Assembly: GCA_026197015.1 (NCBI GenBank)
Contig: JAPHRB010000026.1
Coordinates: 1 to 8,542 of the forward strand
Origin: Gammaproteobacteria bacterium
Lineage (GTDB): Bacteria; Pseudomonadota; Gammaproteobacteria; SZUA-229
Direction: 5' to 3'
DNA: 8,542 nt
Shown here: one piece after another, positions 1 to 6,253 of the stretch
How the letters are laid out: every line of letters starts with the position of its first letter
Numbering within the stretch: the stretch's first letter is position 1
The notes under the pieces: model-generated
Databases searched by the model: none
What the model was told of the DNA's origin: nothing
Seen by the model: the letters and a program-made list of their open reading frames with translations, nothing else
Position numbers and translations under genes: made by a program

Positions 1-26
1 AAATAGCTTATTCGCTATTTACCCAA
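1..26. repeat. 26-bp hairpin repeat, copy 1 (at window edge)
   Basis: This is an exact copy of 132-157, 131 bp away in the same orientation. The stem AAATAGC (1-7) and GCTATTT (14-20) is visible, and the base that would extend it lies off the window. On the minus strand the repeat begins with TTGG (26-23), which are also nucleotides 16-19 of the adjoining tRNA-like sequence. The repeat therefore overlaps or abuts the tRNA fragment. Confidence 0.75.
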
Positions 27-41
27 CTGAGCTAACGGCCC
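23..41 (-). tRNA. 5' fragment of a tRNA-Lys-like gene, broken at the repeat
   Basis: The minus strand from 41 to 23 reads GGGCCGTTAGCTCAGTTGG. This fits the first 19 positions of a tRNA exactly: a 7-nt acceptor strand, U8, the D-stem GCUC at 10-13, A14, and G18-G19. It closely matches the start of bacterial tRNA-Lys (GGGTCGTTAGCTCAGTTGG in E. coli), and a tRNA-Lys after queC is what I recall from Pseudomonas. Beyond G19 the sequence is the 26-bp repeat. The expected GAGC of the D-stem and a Lys anticodon loop (UUU or CUU) are missing in the 22 nt that remain. It is either a disrupted gene or a copy of a tRNA start carried with the repeat; the intact gene could lie to the left. Confidence 0.55.
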
Positions 42-131
42 ATATTCTATATTTAACAATCTTTACTGGCGTTCGGACTCCTGTCCTCACTGCGCATTTG
101 AGCATAACCTGCGAAACTTCCTGTTACGCGT

Positions 132-157
132 AAATAGCTTATTCGCTATTTACCCAA
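132..157. repeat. 26-bp hairpin repeat, copy 2
   Basis: This copy is identical over 26 bp to positions 1-26. It contains a palindromic stem: with the preceding two bases it forms GTAAATAGC (130-138), a 6-nt loop TTATTC, and GCTATTTAC (145-153), a perfect 9-bp stem. It overlaps the 10-bp palindrome TTACGCGTAA at 124-133. In the plus direction a run of six T (about 165-170) lies 12 nt after the stem, too far for a standard terminator. The identity with copy 1 and the stem suggest a dispersed intergenic repeat, but only two copies can be seen. Confidence 0.75.
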
Positions 158-318
158 AGAGTTCTTTTTTCAGAAGCACAAGAATTATATAAGCTTTGCC
201 TCTTCAAGAAGGCGCGTATATTACCTCAATCACTCAAAATTACAAGTCAATAACTCGTTTAATTTCGACATTATTTGCTGAATTGATACAGCAGGCTATA
301 AACGTAGACTTAACTTAA

Positions 319-450
319 TTAGACAAGAAAATAATAAATGAAAAAAATGTCATCTTAAATGTTTGCATCGAAGATAGTGATCTTAGGGGCATAGCCAAAG
401 ACACAGGGTTATTAGTTCATCCTGCAGCACTTAAGCCCTCTTCTGTTTAA
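319..450 (+). pseudogene. Possible N-terminal remnant of an RluA/TruC-type pseudouridine synthase
   Basis: The plus frame from 319 to the TAA at 448-450 encodes 43 residues, including EDSDLRGIAKDTGLLVHP. RluA-family enzymes carry, near the N-terminus, a motif of the type EDxDLxxIxKPxGLLVHP. The match is good except that the usual Lys-Pro is Lys-Asp. The catalytic HRLDxxTSG motif should follow but is absent in all three plus frames up to queC, and the frame has no ATG. An ATG at 338 lies in another frame: a seven-A run (341-347) separates it from this frame, so one extra A would join them into a 37-residue product. I read this as a decayed, truncated gene convergent with queC. Chance similarity over about 18 residues remains possible. 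Confidence 0.35.
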
Positions 451-539
451 ATAGCGACCGCATAGAGCGCGTTTAAATTCGACCCGTCATCTTTGATCCT
501 GAGACAATCATTCGGCTATAACGAAGCCTTAGGTAATGT

Positions 540-1229
540 TTAAGAATAAAGAGTTGGGTCCGCCACTCCGGCTTCCTCAAAGCCCTTACGCCTTAACTGA
601 CACGAGTCACATACACCGCATGCTCTACCTTGCTGATCAGCAGAATAACAGGAAACCGTTAAGGAATAGTCCACTGCGTGCTCTAAACCTGTCTGTATGA
701 TCTGAGCCTTGCTCATATTTATTAACGGTGTATGTATTTTGAGGTGATGGCCCTCAACCCCTACTTTAGTCGCTAGATTTGCCATGCTTTCAAATGCACG
801 AATAAATTCAGGCCGACAATCAGGGTAACCCGAGTAATCCACTGCGTTTACACCAATAAATATATCATCTGAATTTAGTACTTCAGCCCAGGCTAGCGCC
901 ATCGATAAAAATATAGTATTTCTCGCAGGAACATATGTAACGGGAATACCACCTGTATCATCCGCTTGAGCAGCAGGCACTTCAATTTCATCATCTGTGA
1001 GAGCTGAACCACCAAATACATTTAAATCAAGTTTCATGGTTTGATGTTGCACAGCACCAGATAACCGGGTTACTTTTTTTGCTGCATTCAGCTCAGCATT
1101 ATGTTTTTGACCATAATCAAAACTCAATGCATAACACTCATAACCTTGTGCCCTGGCCATAGCTAACACGGTAGCGGAATCTAAACCCCCTGATACCAGT
1201 AACACTGCTTTTTTCTTTTCTTTACTCAT
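540..1229 (-). CDS. queC: 7-cyano-7-deazaguanine (preQ0) synthase QueC
   Basis: QueC is an ATP-dependent, zinc-containing enzyme that turns 7-carboxy-7-deazaguanine plus ammonia into preQ0, the precursor of queuosine in tRNA. It has 229 residues, essentially the family length. The N-terminal PP-loop is SGGLDS (13-18). It is followed by SFDYGQKH (36-43), VPARNTIFLSMAL (100-112) and GVNAVDYSGYPDCRPEF (126-142). The zinc site is Cys194, Cys204, Cys207 and Cys210, in CYSADQQ...ACGVCDSC. The ATG at 1229 is the only start that keeps the PP-loop. Its ribosome-binding site is poor: CAGGG lies 14 nt away, so it may depend on translation of queE. It is the last gene of the minus-strand series. No clear terminator follows. 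Confidence 0.98.
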   Translation of the reverse strand: MSKEKKKAVLLVSGGLDSATVLAMARAQGYECYALSFDYGQKHNAELNAAKKVTRLSGAVQHQTMKLDLNVFGGSALTDDEIEVPAAQADDTGGIPVTYVPARNTIFLSMALAWAEVLNSDDIFIGVNAVDYSGYPDCRPEFIRAFESMANLATKVGVEGHHLKIHTPLINMSKAQIIQTGLEHAVDYSLTVSCYSADQQGRACGVCDSCQLRRKGFEEAGVADPTLYS

Positions 1230-1274
1230 AAACTATAAATTTACCCTGCTTCTATCTGACATCGGCTTTCAATT

Positions 1275-1961
1275 TTAGCGACCGGGCTCATCATTCCATA
1301 AGAATTTATGTAGTTGAAACTGAAACCTTACATTTAACTGATCTGTAAGAATCCAGTCTGCCAGATCTGCTGGAGATATCCCTTCATGAACCGGTGAAAA
1401 GAGTACCTGTGCTTTTTCCAGCAAATTGTATTTTTTAATAATTTCTTTAGACCAGTCATAGTCATGGCGATCACAAAGAACAAATTTAACTTCATCATTT
1501 TGATTTAAATACTGAATATTTTCGTATTTATTTTTTGACTCTTCAGCCGATCCTGGTGTTTTTATATCCATAATTCGGCTGACACGAGAATCTACCTGCG
1601 AGATATCCAGAGAACCCGATGTTTCAATAGATACCTGGTAATCCGCATCAGACAATTGTTTAAGCAACTCACCACAGCCTCGTTGCGCTAAAGGCTCACC
1701 ACCTGTAACACACACGGTTTTTGCATTGTATTGTTTTATTTGCTGAAGAATATCAGAGATCTGCATCCACTGCCCGCCAGTAAAGGCGTATGCGGTATCA
1801 CAGTAACCACACCGTAAAGGACAACCCGTCAAGCGGATAAATACCGTGGGCAAACCAACAAAAGATGACTCACCCTGCAAGGAATAAAACAATTCACTAA
1901 TGCGCAGGCGTGATTCTTTATCACTTTCATTTTTTACTTCAATCAAACTATCAGATGACAC
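1275..1961 (-). CDS. queE: 7-carboxy-7-deazaguanine synthase QueE (radical SAM)
   Basis: QueE converts 6-carboxytetrahydropterin to 7-carboxy-7-deazaguanine in the cytoplasm, the step before QueC in queuosine precursor synthesis. It has 228 residues. Visible motifs are FYSLQGE (25-31), the radical-SAM cluster motif CPLRCGYC (Cys47, Cys51, Cys54; CX3CX2C), the SAM-binding TGGEP (86-90), ETSGS (113-117), DIKTPGS (132-138) and C-terminal QLHKFLW (216-222), all typical. The cysteine spacing is the canonical form, not the extended spacing I recall for enterobacterial QueE. The GTG start gives roughly 17 extra hydrophilic residues before the conserved LRISELFYSL; no alternative ATG is available in that stretch. 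It lies 97 bp after cpoB and 45 bp before queC, so the two que genes probably share a transcript. Confidence 0.96.
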   Translation of the reverse strand: MSSDSLIEVKNESDKESRLRISELFYSLQGESSFVGLPTVFIRLTGCPLRCGYCDTAYAFTGGQWMQISDILQQIKQYNAKTVCVTGGEPLAQRGCGELLKQLSDADYQVSIETSGSLDISQVDSRVSRIMDIKTPGSAEESKNKYENIQYLNQNDEVKFVLCDRHDYDWSKEIIKKYNLLEKAQVLFSPVHEGISPADLADWILTDQLNVRFQFQLHKFLWNDEPGR

Positions 1962-1970
1962 TGCGACTGA

Positions 1971-1975
1971 CCCTT
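1971..1975 (-). promoter_or_regulatory. Ribosome binding site supporting the queE GTG start
   Basis: The minus strand reads AAGGG here, 9 nt before GTG at 1961-1959. No in-frame ATG lies between this GTG and the conserved FYSLQGE motif, so this Shine-Dalgarno-like sequence is the main support for the start chosen. Confidence 0.5.
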
Positions 1976-1995
1976 AACTTAAAAAATCTGCAGAT

Positions 1996-2022
1996 ATCAT
2001 ACTCTCAGAGCATAATAAACAA
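1996..2022 (-). promoter_or_regulatory. Weak candidate promoter for queE-queC
   Basis: On the minus strand TTGTTT (2022-2017) is followed after 15 bp by TATGAT (2001-1996), a 5/6 match to the sigma70 -10 box. It lies about 35 bp upstream of the queE start, in the 97-bp gap after cpoB. The -35 match is poor and the spacing short. The region is AT-rich, so chance is a real alternative. Confidence 0.2.
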
Positions 2023-2058
2023 ACATCAGTAAAAGTATTGTTATTAGCTGGTCGGTAA

Positions 2059-2880
2059 TTAATGACCTTCACGTTTCATTCGCTGCAAACGTTCTTTTGC
2101 TTTACGAGAGACTGTTGTACCTGGAAACTTAACCGTCACAGCCTCTAAAGCACTTTTAGCCGATGCCCAGTCACCCATTTCATAATAGGTATAACCTGTT
2201 TTCAGCATCGCGCCTTCAACCTTATTACTTTGCGGATACTGGTTTACAACTTTCTGAAACTCGTTAAGGGCTGTTTTATAATCACGTGAAACAGAATAAG
2301 CTTCTCCTAACCAGTATTGCGCATTAGCGCCATAGACACTTTCCGGGTAACTTTGCTGAAAATTATTAAATTCCAGTATAGCCTGCTGATATTTGCCTTC
2401 CTTTAATGTATTAAAGGCCTGGCTGTATGCCGATTTACCATTTTTATCGCCTGAAACAGGCGCTACAACCGCGACAGCAGCTAGCCCGGCCGCACCAGGT
2501 GGTGGCACTGACGAAGAGGGACCCGCGTCTGTTGCTGAAGACTTAACAGAAGTGGAAGATGATGATTGACCTCCTCCCTTAATTTCCAGATCATTCAGGC
2601 GCCGATCCATATCCTGATAAAGATTTCGCTGACGCTGTTTAATCAGGCCTAACTGATGCTCCTGACTTTCAACTAAGGCACGTATCTCGGTTAATTCTTG
2701 CTGAATTTGCTCCATGCGCTGAGTTTGCTCTACTAAAATCTGATTCTGCAGTAGATTTTCCAGACGCCCCAGACGTTGCTCTACACTCAGGTTGTTAGCT
2801 ATTACTAGCGGACTGAATGAAATCAACAATAACGAAAGTGATACGGGTTTTACAAAAAAACGGGCAGTTTTTGATAACAT
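2059..2880 (-). CDS. cpoB: Cell division coordinator CpoB (YbgF, Tol-Pal associated TPR protein)
   Basis: CpoB is a periplasmic protein that, in E. coli, interacts with TolA and with PBP1B-LpoB to couple outer-membrane constriction to septal peptidoglycan synthesis. It has 273 residues (about 263 in E. coli). A signal peptide spans about 1-28, with likely cleavage after VIA. A trimerising coiled coil rich in Gln, Glu and Leu follows (about 31-100). Then comes a low-complexity Ser/Pro/Ala/Val linker (about 102-145) and TPR-type repeats (about 150-270), with pieces such as YSQAFNTLKEGKYQQAILEF, AQYWLGEAY and GYTYYEMGDWASAK. The ATG has AGG 7 nt upstream. It follows pal after 147 bp containing a stem-loop and precedes queE by 97 bp. 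Both context and architecture support the call. Confidence 0.96.
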   Translation of the reverse strand: MLSKTARFFVKPVSLSLLLISFSPLVIANNLSVEQRLGRLENLLQNQILVEQTQRMEQIQQELTEIRALVESQEHQLGLIKQRQRNLYQDMDRRLNDLEIKGGGQSSSSTSVKSSATDAGPSSSVPPPGAAGLAAVAVVAPVSGDKNGKSAYSQAFNTLKEGKYQQAILEFNNFQQSYPESVYGANAQYWLGEAYSVSRDYKTALNEFQKVVNQYPQSNKVEGAMLKTGYTYYEMGDWASAKSALEAVTVKFPGTTVSRKAKERLQRMKREGH

Positions 2881-2941
2881 AATTTCGCCTGTTAGCAGGT
2901 TAAACTGAATAAGCTAAATAATTACAGATTCGTCGTATAAA

Positions 2942-2986
2942 CTGAAGATTCCGGCTCAAGTTATACAACCAAACCGAAACCTTCAG
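2942..2986 (-). other. 13-bp stem-loop in the pal-cpoB spacer
   Basis: In the minus-strand transcript, CUGAAGGUUUCGG (2986-2974) pairs with CCGGAAUCUUCAG (2954-2942) over 13 bp. Two of the pairs are G-U, and the loop is 19 nt. It sits in the only long gap (147 bp) between Tol-Pal genes, after pal and before cpoB. No run of U follows the stem (UUUAUACG), so a classical intrinsic terminator is unlikely. A partial terminator, RNase-processing site or 3'-stabilising structure for the tolB-pal message is inferred from its position only. Confidence 0.5.
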
Positions 2987-3027
2987 GCAGCTTATCTATA
3001 ATAATACCTTAAATAATAAGCCGTATA

Positions 3028-3600
3028 TTAACGTGCTTCGTATACGAGTTCTACTCGTCGATTTAAACGCCACGACTCATCATCATGACCAAGTGCCACA
3101 GGTTTTTCTTCCCCGTAACTTATAACGCTTACCTGATCGGCATTTACACCTTGAAACAATATTAATCTACGAACTGACAGGGCACGACGATTAGCGAGTG
3201 CGACATTGTATTCACGACTGCCTCTTTCATCAGCGTGACCTTCCAGGCGCACACTCATATCTGAATTCGCAGCAAGGTATTTTCCGTGATGAGCGATCAG
3301 TTCCTGATAGTCCTGACTTATTTGATCACTATCATATTCAAAATAAACCACTTTCTCAGCAAGTACATTACCTGCATCATTAATGGCCGCTTTATCATAA
3401 GATACGGTAGCGCCATTTAATGCCGTGCCACCCTCAGTGCCCCCGCCATCTATGCCGCTTGTTTGTGCGCCATCAGTTGTTTGATTTGAATCCTGCTGAT
3501 TGTCATCCATGCCCGCCTGATTATCTTTTACGTTATCGGGTGAACAGGCGGCTAATAACCCCGACAACATTAGAGCTGAAACTAATTTAGTAAATTTCAT
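3028..3600 (-). CDS. pal: Peptidoglycan-associated outer-membrane lipoprotein Pal
   Basis: Pal anchors the outer membrane to peptidoglycan and is the cargo of the Tol motor. It has 190 residues. The signal sequence ends in the lipobox LAAC, so Cys19 should be lipidated; Ser20 follows, and there is no Asp at +2, consistent with outer-membrane sorting. A flexible linker rich in Asp, Asn, Gln and Gly (about 20-65) precedes an OmpA-like domain (about 83-190). The peptidoglycan-binding motif is intact: EGHADERGSREYNVALANRRA (120-140, given by key residues Asp124, Asn132, Leu135, Arg139), followed by Val143 and Leu146. The C-terminus has SYGEEKP and LNRRVELVY as in E. coli Pal. AAGGGG lies 5 nt before the ATG, the best ribosome-binding site in the operon, which fits the high amount of Pal cells need. 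Confidence 0.98.
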   Translation of the reverse strand: MKFTKLVSALMLSGLLAACSPDNVKDNQAGMDDNQQDSNQTTDGAQTSGIDGGGTEGGTALNGATVSYDKAAINDAGNVLAEKVVYFEYDSDQISQDYQELIAHHGKYLAANSDMSVRLEGHADERGSREYNVALANRRALSVRRLILFQGVNADQVSVISYGEEKPVALGHDDESWRLNRRVELVYEAR

Positions 3601-3638
3601 TATATCCCCTTAATTAAATTCATCATTTTTTAAAACTG

Positions 3639-4937
3639 TTATTTCCTGAACGGACCCCAGGTTGGCTCTCGCACGTCACCTTCAGACAATACTAACTTTT
3701 GCTTAAATCGACCATCTGTTGAGACCGCTGCTAACACACCCTTAAATTTATCTGTTGATGCATATAATATCATGCTGCCATTCGGTGCAAAGCTGGGTGA
3801 TTCATCCAGAGGACCATCGGTTAAGACCTGCACAAAACCTGACTGTAAATCCATACTTGAGATCTTGAAGATATTTCCCTCTCCCTGAACATATATTAAT
3901 GTACGCCCGTCACTCGATACTTCAGGGCTGGCATTATACTTTCCATCAAAAGTAATACGTTTCGCCAAACCGCCTTTGGCAGGCACTCTATAAATCTGTG
4001 GTTTTCCACTACGGCTGGAGGTAAAAACAACCTCACTGCCATCTGGCGTCCAGGTTGGCTCTGTATCTATACCCCAATGTTTGGTTATCTGTTTTAATTT
4101 TTTTGTTGCTAACGATAAAATATAAATATCAGGATTGCCGCCTTTAGATAAAGTTAAGGCTAACTTTTTACCATCTGGAGACCATACAGGTGCGCCGTTA
4201 ATACCTTTATATGTACTGACTTTTTCTCGTTTCTGACTAAACAGGTTTTGTATGTATATTTCAGATTTTCGTTTTTCAAAACTAACATACGCCAACTTGC
4301 TGCCATCTGGAGACCATGAAGGTGACATAATTGGCTGAGTAGAATTTAAGACAGTCTGTGAGTTAAAACCATCTGTATCCGCTACCTGTAATTTATATGA
4401 AGGCTGCATACCCTGCTTTCGCTCAGCGGTTACATAGGCAATTTTTGTATCAAAAGCGCCTTTCTGACCGGTTATCTTTTCATAAATCAGGTCACTGATA
4501 TGGTGACTAATACTTCGCAAACTATGGTCATTTGCAGCGAATTGATAACCTAAAACCTGCACTCCTTTAAATACATCAATCAAGCGGAAACTAATTTCAT
4601 ACTGATCAGGTTTAATAACATTTAACTTGCCAATCACCAGATGATCAATCCCAGCCACTCTCCATAACTTATAATTAACCTCTTCAAGGTCTTTTGGATA
4701 AGCGATTAATTTGTTTTTTTCAATGGGTGAAAATTTACCACTTCGTTTCAAATCTTCAGCCACAATATCTGATACATTAGTCAGGCCAGCGGCCAGCCCA
4801 ATAAGTTCAAATGGAACAACTGCAACTGGAACTGCACCGTCAGCGCCCTTGGTGATTTCCACACGTAATGCCGCTTGAGCATTAAAAAGTGTGAAACACA
4901 GGGAAATCATAGTTAGTTTAATAAGTATTTTTTTCAT
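3639..4937 (-). CDS. tolB: Tol-Pal system periplasmic protein TolB
   Basis: TolB is a soluble periplasmic protein that binds Pal and is released or engaged through TolA. It has 432 residues, the usual size for the family. A signal peptide covers about residues 1-22, with probable cleavage after AQA, giving a mature protein beginning ALRVEIT. The mature N-terminus is the segment that contacts TolA in E. coli. An N-terminal alpha/beta domain runs to about 160, followed by a beta-propeller (about 165-432). Blade motifs are visible: WSPDGSKLAYVS (208-219), WSPDGKKLALTL (252-263), WTPDGSEVVFTS (296-307), SSDGRTLIYV (341-350) and FAPNGSMILYAS (383-394). Its ATG overlaps the tolA TGA by 4 nt, and AGG lies 8 nt upstream. 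A 38-bp spacer with a strong ribosome-binding site leads to pal. Confidence 0.98.
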   Translation of the reverse strand: MKKILIKLTMISLCFTLFNAQAALRVEITKGADGAVPVAVVPFELIGLAAGLTNVSDIVAEDLKRSGKFSPIEKNKLIAYPKDLEEVNYKLWRVAGIDHLVIGKLNVIKPDQYEISFRLIDVFKGVQVLGYQFAANDHSLRSISHHISDLIYEKITGQKGAFDTKIAYVTAERKQGMQPSYKLQVADTDGFNSQTVLNSTQPIMSPSWSPDGSKLAYVSFEKRKSEIYIQNLFSQKREKVSTYKGINGAPVWSPDGKKLALTLSKGGNPDIYILSLATKKLKQITKHWGIDTEPTWTPDGSEVVFTSSRSGKPQIYRVPAKGGLAKRITFDGKYNASPEVSSDGRTLIYVQGEGNIFKISSMDLQSGFVQVLTDGPLDESPSFAPNGSMILYASTDKFKGVLAAVSTDGRFKQKLVLSEGDVREPTWGPFRK

Positions 4938-5830
4938 ACATCAGGCCTGAAGATAAAATTCAGTTTTTTCTCAAAGACATCATTATTCGGCGCCTCTGGC
5001 AATGGAGAGGCTTTTCGTACGGCACGTTCAACTGTGCTTTGAAAAGCCTCACTACCAGAGCATTGTTTGGTGCGTACATTTAGCACTTCACCAAAACGAT
5101 TTTGTTCAACCATTATTTCACATGACCAGCCAGCCGTCATGCTCGCAGGTGCATTCCAGTTCATTTCTACTTTCTTCTGTATCTGATAAATATACTGACT
5201 TAATAACTTCTGGTTCTCTGCGCTTCTTTTTGCAAGACGCCGCTCTTCCTCAAGCATTTGCTGACGCATTTCAGCCTCCCGGGCTATACGCCTTACCTCT
5301 GCTTCTGCAGCTTCTTTTTTCTTACGTACCGCTATCTCTTCCGCTTTACGTTTTTCTTCTATAGCCGCCAGCTTTTGCTGCTCGTCTCTGCGTTTTTGCT
5401 CTAACTCTTTCTGTTCCTGTTTGAGTTTTTCCAGTTCTTTGTTTTTCTTTTCGCGTTCAGATTTTTCTTTTAATGCCAGTTGTTGTTTACGCTTTTTTTC
5501 TTCTGCTTTTAAGTTAGCCAGTCGTTTTTCTTCTTTTTTACGTTTTTCGCGTGCTTTTTTTGCTTCACGATCTAATTTGTTTTTCTGTGCTAGTTGTTTA
5601 TTTTTTTTGCTTTCTTCTGCGTATATTAGTTTTTGTTTTTCTTTTTCAACAATACTCGCATCAATAATAACCGCTTTGACGGTATCCACTTTCTTAGCAG
5701 CTGGCATTTTCGGCGCAGTAGTATGACTCATGTTAAAAGTGAGTATAACAACCAGCAACACGTGCAGGCCTAATGCCAGCGCAAATATAAAAGGGTGGTT
5801 TTTAATTTGTGAAAATATGCTGTTCTGCAT
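4934..5830 (-). CDS. tolA: Tol-Pal system periplasm-spanning protein TolA
   Basis: TolA transmits energy from TolQ-TolR to TolB-Pal at the outer membrane. Of its 298 residues, domain I is one membrane helix (about 13-33) with His23 at the position of the TonB/TolA-type histidine. Domain II (about 60-210) is an almost unbroken charged helix rich in Lys, Glu, Arg, Gln and Ala. Domain III (about 211-298) is the globular C-terminus that binds Pal/TolB in relatives. Cys237 and Cys257 in domain III could form the disulfide known from E. coli TolA. The protein is much shorter than E. coli TolA (about 421 residues), mostly through a shorter domain II, which varies widely in length. The start is 1 bp after the tolR stop. 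The TGA stop overlaps the tolB ATG as ATGA at 4934-4937. Identification rests on architecture and position as much as on sequence. Confidence 0.96.
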   Translation of the reverse strand: MQNSIFSQIKNHPFIFALALGLHVLLVVILTFNMSHTTAPKMPAAKKVDTVKAVIIDASIVEKEKQKLIYAEESKKNKQLAQKNKLDREAKKAREKRKKEEKRLANLKAEEKKRKQQLALKEKSEREKKNKELEKLKQEQKELEQKRRDEQQKLAAIEEKRKAEEIAVRKKKEAAEAEVRRIAREAEMRQQMLEEERRLAKRSAENQKLLSQYIYQIQKKVEMNWNAPASMTAGWSCEIMVEQNRFGEVLNVRTKQCSGSEAFQSTVERAVRKASPLPEAPNNDVFEKKLNFIFRPDV

Positions 5831-5831
5831 A

Positions 5832-6251
5832 TTAGTTATCCGGCTGATCTGTCATTAAACCCACTTTTTCAACACCGGCTTTTTGCAGTAACACCATGGC
5901 ATCAATCACTTTTCCATAACCTACATTACGATCACCCCTTACTAACACCGGTATATCAGGTTTAAGCTGTCGCACAGCAGCGACTCGATTAACCATTAAC
6001 ATAGCATCGATAGGTTTATCAGGCTCATCACCTATATCAAGATAAAAGTCACCTTTTCTGTCTACCGAAACAACAACAGGTTCTGACTCATCCGGTGACA
6101 TAGTTTTTGCTGCTGCCTGAGGTAAATCAACTTCTACCCCTTGTTGAACAATAGGCGCGGTTATCATAAAGATAACCAGCAACACCAGCATCACGTCAAT
6201 ATAGGGCACCACATTAATTTCCGACATCGGGCGCCTTTTCTTAGAGCCCAT
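5832..6251 (-). CDS. tolR: Tol-Pal system protein TolR
   Basis: TolR is the ExbD/TolR-family partner of TolQ. It has one membrane helix whose aspartate takes part in the proton path, plus a periplasmic domain that can engage peptidoglycan. At 139 residues it is close to the 142 of E. coli. The positively charged N-terminus MGSKKRRPMSEINVVPYID leads into the membrane helix at about 16-36, and Asp19 matches the essential aspartate (Asp23 in E. coli). The periplasmic part includes VDLPQA and VLVRGDRNVGYGKVIDAMVLLQKAGVEKVGLMT-type family sequence (quoted in part). Its ATG has GAGG 10 nt upstream, within the end of tolQ, and it starts 2 bp after the tolQ stop. The tolA ATG follows after a single base, so the three genes are probably translationally coupled. 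Confidence 0.97.
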   Translation of the reverse strand: MGSKKRRPMSEINVVPYIDVMLVLLVIFMITAPIVQQGVEVDLPQAAAKTMSPDESEPVVVSVDRKGDFYLDIGDEPDKPIDAMLMVNRVAAVRQLKPDIPVLVRGDRNVGYGKVIDAMVLLQKAGVEKVGLMTDQPDN

Positions 6252-6253
6252 AT

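Larger units (their letters stand above)
42..539. other. Gene-poor stretch after queC
   Basis: No intact gene is visible on either strand in these roughly 500 bp. The stretch holds one full copy of the hairpin repeat, a short reading frame resembling a pseudouridine-synthase remnant, and small structured motifs. These include GGACTCCTGTCC (75-86, a 4-bp stem), the palindrome TTACGCGTAA (124-133) and GGCT/AGCC (514-517 with 525-528) just beyond the queC stop. None of the hairpins is followed by a U-tract in the queC transcript, so no terminator is called. Positions 300-360 are very A-rich. Confidence 0.6.

Noticed and set aside
1..157. CRISPR array from the repeated 26-mer
   Set aside because: There are only two copies, with a 105-bp interval far longer than a spacer, part of which is a tRNA start. 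No cas genes are in the window.
130..170. Hairpin copy 2 as an intrinsic terminator
   Set aside because: The stem is A/T-rich. On the minus strand no U-tract follows, and on the plus strand the T-run begins 12 nt after the stem.
511..528. Terminator after queC
   Set aside because: Only a 4-bp stem (GGCT/AGCC) with competing pairing (TTCG/CGAA) is present, and no U-tract follows.
1962..2058. preQ1 riboswitch upstream of queE
   Set aside because: I see no compact hairpin with an A-rich tail typical of preQ1-I and no longer structured leader. The spacer is only 97 bp.
3198..3383. Plus-strand open frame of 61 codons
   Set aside because: It is antisense to the conserved OmpA-like domain of pal and shows no recognisable protein features.
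5002..5726. Plus-strand open frames of 120 and 101 codons
   Set aside because: They lie antisense to tolA and are Phe/Ser/Leu-rich because they mirror its Lys/Glu-rich stalk. They have no family features.
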